64,000 nt of DNA from Jeotgalibacillus aurantiacus (GTDB taxonomy: Bacteria; Bacillota; Bacilli; Bacillales; Jeotgalibacillaceae): assembly GCF_020595125.1 (NCBI RefSeq), contig NZ_JACNMS010000001.1:248001-312000 (forward strand), read 5' to 3'. Below, in pieces: positions 59,211 through 64,000 of this stretch. The translations under genes were made by a program, and so were the position numbers. A model generated the notes under the pieces. The model searched no databases. It was not told the DNA's origin and worked only from the letters and a program-made list of their open reading frames with translations. Numbering within the stretch: position 1 is the first letter of the stretch; each line of letters begins with the position of its first letter.

Positions 59211-59330
59211 ACTCACGAACTTTCCCGCAACCTCACGAACTTCGGGGCTAACCTCACATACCCGCCGCCTATCCTCACGAACTTCGATGATGAACTGACG
59301 AATTCCACCTGTAAACTCACGAATCTCCGT
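59211..59330. repeat. 21-bp-periodic tract, locus 7 (word CTCACGAA)
   Basis: CTCAC(G/A)(A/T)A or CTGACGAA begins at 59212, 59232, 59253, 59274, 59295 and 59316; one step is 20, the other four are 21. The word is the same as in the 206-bp repeats at 20.1-20.7 kb. It lies between rpmE and the rho terminator. Confidence 0.8.
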
Positions 59331-59340
59331 ACCGCCACAT

Positions 59341-59377
59341 TAAAAAACGGTCCTCTTCTTAAAGAAGAGAACCGTTT
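59341..59377 (-). terminator. Terminator of rho
   Basis: AACGGT-CTCTTC / GAAGAG-ACCGTT stem and a T run on the minus strand, 10 bases after the stop. Confidence 0.85.
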
Positions 59378-59386
59378 CAAATATGA

Positions 59387-60670
59387 TTAAGATTTATTTC
59401 TCGCGTTGCTGCCTGCCTTCATTTCGTCGGTCAGGTTTTGGAAAAACTCATCATTTGTCTTCGTCTGGCGAATTTTACGGATGAGGCGCTCGCCGAAATC
59501 ATGAGAGTCAGAAAGCGCGCGGCGGATCGCCCATAGCTTGTCCAGATGATCTTTCGGTACAAGCAGCTCTTCTTTACGCGTGCCGCTTCGGCGTACATCA
59601 ATCGCAGGGAAGATGCGGCGTTCTGCAAGGTTGCGATCAAGATGCAGCTCCATGTTACCTGTTCCTTTAAATTCTTCATAGATGACTTCATCCATTCGGG
59701 ATCCTGTATCAACAAGTGCTGTTGCCAGGATCGTTAAGCTGCCGCCTTCTTCGATATTACGCGCCGCTCCGAAAAAGCGCTTTGGACGGTGGAAGGCCGC
59801 AGGGTCAATACCACCCGACAGTGTACGGCCACTTGGCGGGATTACCAGGTTATAGGCACGGGCAAGACGTGTGATACTATCCATCAGGATGATGACGTCA
59901 CGCTTATGCTCAACGAGTCGCATCGCACGCTCTAATACAAGCTCTGCCACCTTAATATGGTTTTCAGGCACTTCGTCAAATGTAGAGCTGACTACATCCG
60001 CCTGCACCGAACGTTCGATATCTGTTACTTCTTCCGGACGCTCATCGATCAGCAGCACGATCAGTTCAGCTTCCGGGTGATTCGTTGTGACAGAGTTTGC
60101 GATTTCCTTAAGCAGCATCGTTTTCCCTGCTTTTGGCGGCGCAACGATCAAACCACGCTGTCCGAAACCAACCGGTGATACTAAATCCATGATTCGCGTT
60201 GACAGCTGACGCGGCTGGTTTTCAAGCTTAATCTGGCGGTCAGGATATAAAGGAGTCAGTGCAGGGAAATGCACGCGCTCTTTAGACGTTTCCGGATCTT
60301 CACCGTTTACTGCTTCAACGTGCAGAAGTCCGAAGTAACGTTCATTTTCTTTTGGAGGACGCACTTTTCCTGACACCTTATCACCGTTTCGAAGATCAAA
60401 TCGGCGGATCTGGGAAGCTGAAATATAAATATCCTCTGAGCTTGGAGAGTAATTAATCGGGCGGAGGAATCCAAAGCCTTCTGATTGAATGATCTCAAGA
60501 ACGCCTTCCATAAAGAAATAGCCTTCCTGTTCAGCACGCGATTTCAGGATGGCAAAAATCAGTTCCTTTTTTGTCAGCTTGCTGTAATAGGAAACCCGGT
60601 ACTGCTTGGCAAGTTCATATAAATCTTTCAATTTCATATTGTCGAGTGACGACATTTTTAACTCTTCCAT
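59387..60670 (-). CDS. rho: Transcription termination factor Rho
   Basis: The 427-residue hexameric RNA helicase has the N-terminal Rho domain, the RNA-binding cold-shock-like domain (GFGFLRP, about 64-70), Walker [10 protein letters not shown] (about 180-188), Walker [13 protein letters not shown] and the Q/R loops. The length equals that of B. subtilis Rho, which supports the first ATG although its ribosome binding site is weak; an ATG five codons later has a better one. Confidence 0.97.
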   Translation of the reverse strand: MEELKMSSLDNMKLKDLYELAKQYRVSYYSKLTKKELIFAILKSRAEQEGYFFMEGVLEIIQSEGFGFLRPINYSPSSEDIYISASQIRRFDLRNGDKVSGKVRPPKENERYFGLLHVEAVNGEDPETSKERVHFPALTPLYPDRQIKLENQPRQLSTRIMDLVSPVGFGQRGLIVAPPKAGKTMLLKEIANSVTTNHPEAELIVLLIDERPEEVTDIERSVQADVVSSTFDEVPENHIKVAELVLERAMRLVEHKRDVIILMDSITRLARAYNLVIPPSGRTLSGGIDPAAFHRPKRFFGAARNIEEGGSLTILATALVDTGSRMDEVIYEEFKGTGNMELHLDRNLAERRIFPAIDVRRSGTRKEELLVPKDHLDKLWAIRRALSDSHDFGERLIRKIRQTKTNDEFFQNLTDEMKAGSNARNKS

Positions 60671-60747
60671 AAAGACACCACACTTCTTTTATTTTTACAT
60701 ATAAAAAATTCGTTATGTTTGTCCGAGCATTATTTCATACACACATA

Positions 60748-60875
60748 GTTGATTGTAGCGGAAGGCGGCGACTCCAGCGGGATAAAGCGGGACAGGTGAG
60801 ACCCTGAAGATGCGAAGCATCGAAGGGGCTCACCGCCCGCCCCGCGGAAAGCGTCCGCCTGCAGCGGAAATCAAC
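60748..60875 (-). repeat. Dispersed palindromic element, copy 6 (reverse orientation)
   Basis: The arms start GTTGATT / AATCAAC, pair again at GGCGG / CCGCC and have an unpaired AGCGGA patch present in both. The core reads CGACTCCAGCGGG, GGGACAGGTGAGACC, GCTCACCGCCCGCCC, GCGGAAAGCG, the reverse complement of the other copies. The rest of the rho-glpX gap shows only the glpX terminator. Confidence 0.8.
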
Positions 60876-61028
60876 GGCATTTAGAAATAATAATGCTTAG
60901 TTAGGTCTTCAGCGGATCATTCTATTGATGATAGTTCGGCAAGGAAATCAGATTTGTAGATATAATAGAGGCTGTCTAGCTGAAGTCATTCATCATTCTA
61001 CTCTTATTGAGTAAGACAATCAATATTA

Positions 61029-61075
61029 AAAAAGAAAAGGCTCTGGAAAAATGGTCATTGACTGGATCCAGAGCC
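61029..61075 (-). terminator. Terminator of glpX
   Basis: GGCTCTGG / CCAGAGCC stem followed by TTTTCTTTTTT on the minus strand. Confidence 0.8.
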
Positions 61076-61099
61076 GGTTTAATCAGGCTTAGGGCCGGA

Positions 61100-62065
61100 T
61101 TACGATTTCATGACAAGGTTCGGTTTTTTCTTCAGACTGTGCGTTCCTTCGATAAAGCGAACGGTTCCTGATTTCGCACGCATAACAAGAGAATGTGTCT
61201 CTCCGTAGGTGGCTTTGAACTGAACGCCTTTTAGAAGTTCGCCGTCTGTTACACCGGTTGCTGCGAAAATGGCATCATCTCCGCGTACGAGATCTTCCAT
61301 CAGCAGCACTTTGTTCACGTCGATATTCATTTTTCTGCAGCGTTCGATTTCTTCGTCGTTTTGCGGAAGCAGTCGTCCCTGGATTTCACCGCCGAGGCAT
61401 TTCAATCCGACAGCTGCAATCACGCCTTCAGGTGCACCACCTGATCCGAACAGAATATCGACACCGGTTGCATCAAATGCCGTGTTAATGGCACCGGCTA
61501 CGTCCCCGTCATTAATCAGTTTGATTCTGGCTCCCGCGCTTCGAAGTTCTTCGATAATTTTCGCATGGCGTTCACGATTCAAAACGGTTGCCACTACGTC
61601 TTCGACATCCTTATTTTTCGCTTTAGCAACGGCTTTCAGGTTGTCCAGAACAGAAGCATTGATATCAATACATCCGACCGCTTCAGGTCCAACAGCAATT
61701 TTGTCCATGTACATATCAGGTGCGTTCAGAAGATTTCCATGGTCCGCAACCGCTAATACTGCGAGTGCATTCCAGCCGCCTGATGCGACAATATTTGTCC
61801 CTTCAAGCGGATCCACTGCCACATCAAGACGGGGACCATATCCGGTTCCAAGCTTTTCACCGATATAAAGCATCGGCGCTTCGTCCATTTCCCCTTCACC
61901 GATCACAACAGTCCCTTTCATAGGAATTGTATCAAATACGTCACGCATCGCTGTTGTCGCAGCATCGTCCGCTTCGTTTTTCAGACCTCTTCCCATCCAT
62001 CTTGCTGATGCCAGCGCGGCTGCTTCGGTTACACGTACAAGTTCCATCGATAAACTGCGTTCCAT
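61100..62065 (-). CDS. glpX: Class II fructose-1,6-bisphosphatase
   Basis: The 321-residue gluconeogenic phosphatase has the metal-binding [11 protein letters not shown] (about 57-67) and [14 protein letters not shown] (about 84-97), plus DGDVAGAI. The ATG at 62065 follows GAGGAG by 9 bases and gives the B. subtilis length. Its place between rho and murAB is conserved. Confidence 0.96.
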   Translation of the reverse strand: MERSLSMELVRVTEAAALASARWMGRGLKNEADDAATTAMRDVFDTIPMKGTVVIGEGEMDEAPMLYIGEKLGTGYGPRLDVAVDPLEGTNIVASGGWNALAVLAVADHGNLLNAPDMYMDKIAVGPEAVGCIDINASVLDNLKAVAKAKNKDVEDVVATVLNRERHAKIIEELRSAGARIKLINDGDVAGAINTAFDATGVDILFGSGGAPEGVIAAVGLKCLGGEIQGRLLPQNDEEIERCRKMNIDVNKVLLMEDLVRGDDAIFAATGVTDGELLKGVQFKATYGETHSLVMRAKSGTVRFIEGTHSLKKKPNLVMKS

Positions 62066-62145
62066 TCTGCCCAACTCCTCACGATTTCATTGTCGGGAAT
62101 AAGTATAACACATTGAATCGTGATTATGACATACTATTTAAAAAA

Positions 62146-63432
62146 TCAGGCGTTTTTAACCTGTTCCAGCTCTTCTTCTGTCATGGCTTCCCGCCAGATA
62201 TTAGCACCGAGTCCCGTCAGCTTTTCGATCAAATCACTGTAACCGCGGTCGATATGCTCAAGCCCTGTAACTTCAGTAATCCCATCCGCCATCAGTCCGG
62301 CAATGACGAGGGCTGCCCCAGCACGAAGGTCAGAAGCTTTTACTCTTGCTCCCTGGAGGTTGGACGGTCCGTACACAATTGCAGAGCGACCCTCTGTTTT
62401 AATATTTGCATTCATCCGCTTTAATTCGTCAATATGCTTGAAACGGGCAGAGTAAATCGTATCTGTAACCATAGCCGTACCTTGAATTTTCGTCATAAGA
62501 GACGTCATTGGCTGCTGTAGATCCGTTGGAAATCCAGGGTAGACAAGTGTCTTAATATCAATGGACTGCAGTGTATCTGCTTTACCAATGTGAATTTCTT
62601 CATCCCCGACTTCAATCGGAACGCCCATTTCACGCATTTTGGCGATCAGTGATTCCATATGAAGGGGAATGACATTTTCAATGGTGACACCATGACCGGC
62701 TGCTGCTCCGAGAATCATGTATGTACCGGCTTCAATGCGATCCGGAATGATCGTGTGGCGCGTACCTTTCAGTTCATCAACACCATCGATGCGGATCACG
62801 TTCGTTCCCGCTCCCTTGATTTTCGCTCCCATATTCGTCAGTAACGTTGCCACATCAATGATTTCAGGCTCTTTTGCGGCATTCTCAATAATCGTCTGGC
62901 CTTTGGCACGGACAGCGGCAAGCATGATATTAATCGTTGCACCAACACTTACAACATCAAGGTAAATGCGTGCTCCGGTTAATTCATCTGCACGAAGATA
63001 AAGCGCACCCTGTTCGTTTGTTACTTTCGCACCGAGCGCTTCAAAGCCTTTAATGTGCTGATCTATCGGGCGTGGTCCAAGGTGACAGCCACCTGGCAGG
63101 CCAATAGCCGCTTTTTTAAACTTCCCAAGCATTGCACCCATCAGATAATAAGAGGCACGCAGTTTTTTCACACGTCCATTTGGTAATGGCATCGCAACCA
63201 TGTTCTCAGGGTTCACGTACATCTCACCATCATCAAATGACACGTCGCCACCAATTTCCTCAAGCAGTTCCTTCAGCGTCTGAACATCTGAAATATCAGG
63301 TAATCCTTCAATAACTGTTGGCGTATCTGCTAAAATCGTAGCGGGAATCAGTGCCACTGCACTGTTTTTGGCACCGCTGACTTTGATTGTTCCTGAAAGA
63401 GGGCGTCCTCCTTCGATTTTGAGTTTTTCCAT
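62146..63432 (-). CDS. murAB: UDP-N-acetylglucosamine 1-carboxyvinyltransferase MurAB (MurZ)
   Basis: The 428-residue second MurA enzyme has active-site Cys116 in [12 protein letters not shown] and substrate loop [12 protein letters not shown]. The GCHLGPRP form and the position next to glpX and the aldolase identify it as MurAB rather than MurAA. Confidence 0.96.
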   Translation of the reverse strand: MEKLKIEGGRPLSGTIKVSGAKNSAVALIPATILADTPTVIEGLPDISDVQTLKELLEEIGGDVSFDDGEMYVNPENMVAMPLPNGRVKKLRASYYLMGAMLGKFKKAAIGLPGGCHLGPRPIDQHIKGFEALGAKVTNEQGALYLRADELTGARIYLDVVSVGATINIMLAAVRAKGQTIIENAAKEPEIIDVATLLTNMGAKIKGAGTNVIRIDGVDELKGTRHTIIPDRIEAGTYMILGAAAGHGVTIENVIPLHMESLIAKMREMGVPIEVGDEEIHIGKADTLQSIDIKTLVYPGFPTDLQQPMTSLMTKIQGTAMVTDTIYSARFKHIDELKRMNANIKTEGRSAIVYGPSNLQGARVKASDLRAGAALVIAGLMADGITEVTGLEHIDRGYSDLIEKLTGLGANIWREAMTEEELEQVKNA

Positions 63433-63532
63433 GTTGTAAGAGCTCCTTCCGCTTGATCAGTGAGTTCTTTTTCTTAGTATGTCTACTCCTGATCGAATCA
63501 TGTGAAGGAAGCCGGAATTCCTTTGTATCGTT

Positions 63533-64000
63533 TTATCGATTGTTCCAATCATTCAAAAAGGCTTCGATTCCTGCTTCCGTTAATGGGTGATTATACATTT
63601 GCTTCAATACCTTCATTGGACAAGTGGCAATGTGCGCACCATTCAGTGCAGCCTGTGTGACGTGCTGCGGATGGCGGATCGATGCTGCGATGATTTCAGA
63701 GTCAATGCCGTGAAGTGCAAAAATCTCAGAAATCGTACTGATCAATTCCATTCCGTCATGACCAATATCATCAAGTCTTCCTAAAAACGGTGATACATAT
63801 GATGCGCCTGCACGCGCTGCTAAAAGTGCCTGGTTCGCACTGAAAACAAGCGTTACATTCGTTTTAATGCCTTCTTTTGCAAAAGCGGACGTTGCTTTTA
63901 AGCCGTCCGGCGTCATTGGAACCTTAACCGTAATATTCGGTGCGATTGCAGCCAGCTCTTTCCCTTCACGAATCATTCCTTCTGCATCAAGTGAAATGAC
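63533..64000 (-). CDS. fsa: Fructose-6-phosphate aldolase (transaldolase-like), 5' end outside the window
   Basis: The C-terminal 155 residues are visible and the frame is open to the last base of the window, so about 60 N-terminal residues are missing. The Schiff-base Lys is in NITVKVPMT, and [20 protein letters not shown] and [11 protein letters not shown] are typical of the TalC/FSA family (B. subtilis ywjH). It lies 100 bp upstream of murAB. Confidence 0.93.
   Translation of the reverse strand, partial: VISLDAEGMIREGKELAAIAPNITVKVPMTPDGLKATSAFAKEGIKTNVTLVFSANQALLAARAGASYVSPFLGRLDDIGHDGMELISTISEIFALHGIDSEIIAASIRHPQHVTQAALNGAHIATCPMKVLKQMYNHPLTEAGIEAFLNDWNNR

Overview
The window looks like a chromosome segment of an endospore-forming, flagellated member of the Bacillales (Bacillaceae or Planococcaceae; a Jeotgalibacillus-like genome would fit, but this is inference). 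Evidence is the set of sporulation genes (spoIIID, spoIIQ, spoIID, spoIIR), the Mbl actin homologue, flagellar rod genes, the ATP synthase operon and a gene order close to the B. subtilis ywq-ywp-atp-ywl-ywj stretch. Nearly everything from about 13 kb on reads on the minus strand.

Layout. 0-7.2 kb: accessory genes (a cut-off tandem winged-helix protein, a membrane-anchored penicillin-acylase-family hydrolase, small unknown genes around an XRE regulator, a membrane protein plus HlyD-like adaptor pair). 7.4-13.5 kb: SWIM zinc-finger protein and SNF2 helicase in one operon, SsbB with a possible ComK-type promoter, YwpF. 13.7-18.7 kb: a small lipoprotein, then spoIIID, mbl, flhO, flhP, a small membrane protein and fabZ. 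18.7-23.9 kb: spoIIQ, a VanZ-like gene, spoIID, murAA, ywzB. 24.2-31.7 kb: atpZ-atpI-atpB-atpE-atpFHAGDC, unusual in having a strong terminator, two palindromic repeat units and a candidate promoter between atpE and atpF. 32.3-38.1 kb: mnaA, upp, glyA, a HEPN/MNT toxin-antitoxin pair, ywlG, rpiB, ywlE. 38.5-52.3 kb: a galactoside island lying between ywlE and mntP. It has a CUT1 ABC importer without its ATPase, alpha- and beta-galactosidases, galK, a LacI-type regulator and a separate galE-galT-galM operon, with shared operator-like words and CcpA cre-like sites. 52.4-64 kb: GNAT, mntP, tsaC (ywlC) with a DnaA-box cluster, spoIIR, prmC, prfA, tdk, rpmE, rho, glpX, murAB and a cut-off fructose-6-phosphate aldolase.

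The galactoside island forms a complete route: lipoprotein-dependent uptake, cleavage by GH36 and GH42 enzymes, then the Leloir pathway (GalM, GalK, GalT, GalE).

The most unusual signal is not a gene. Seven gene-free gaps (0.7-0.96, 20.1-20.7, 32.0-32.2, 38.2-38.4, 48.5-48.6, 53.5-53.6 and 59.2-59.3 kb) contain degenerate tandem words with a spacing of 21 bp, exactly two turns of B-DNA. Most loci use their own word; two words occur at two loci each. A second intergenic family (six copies, about 115-130 bp) has a conserved core between palindromic arms whose sequence changes from copy to copy while staying self-complementary.
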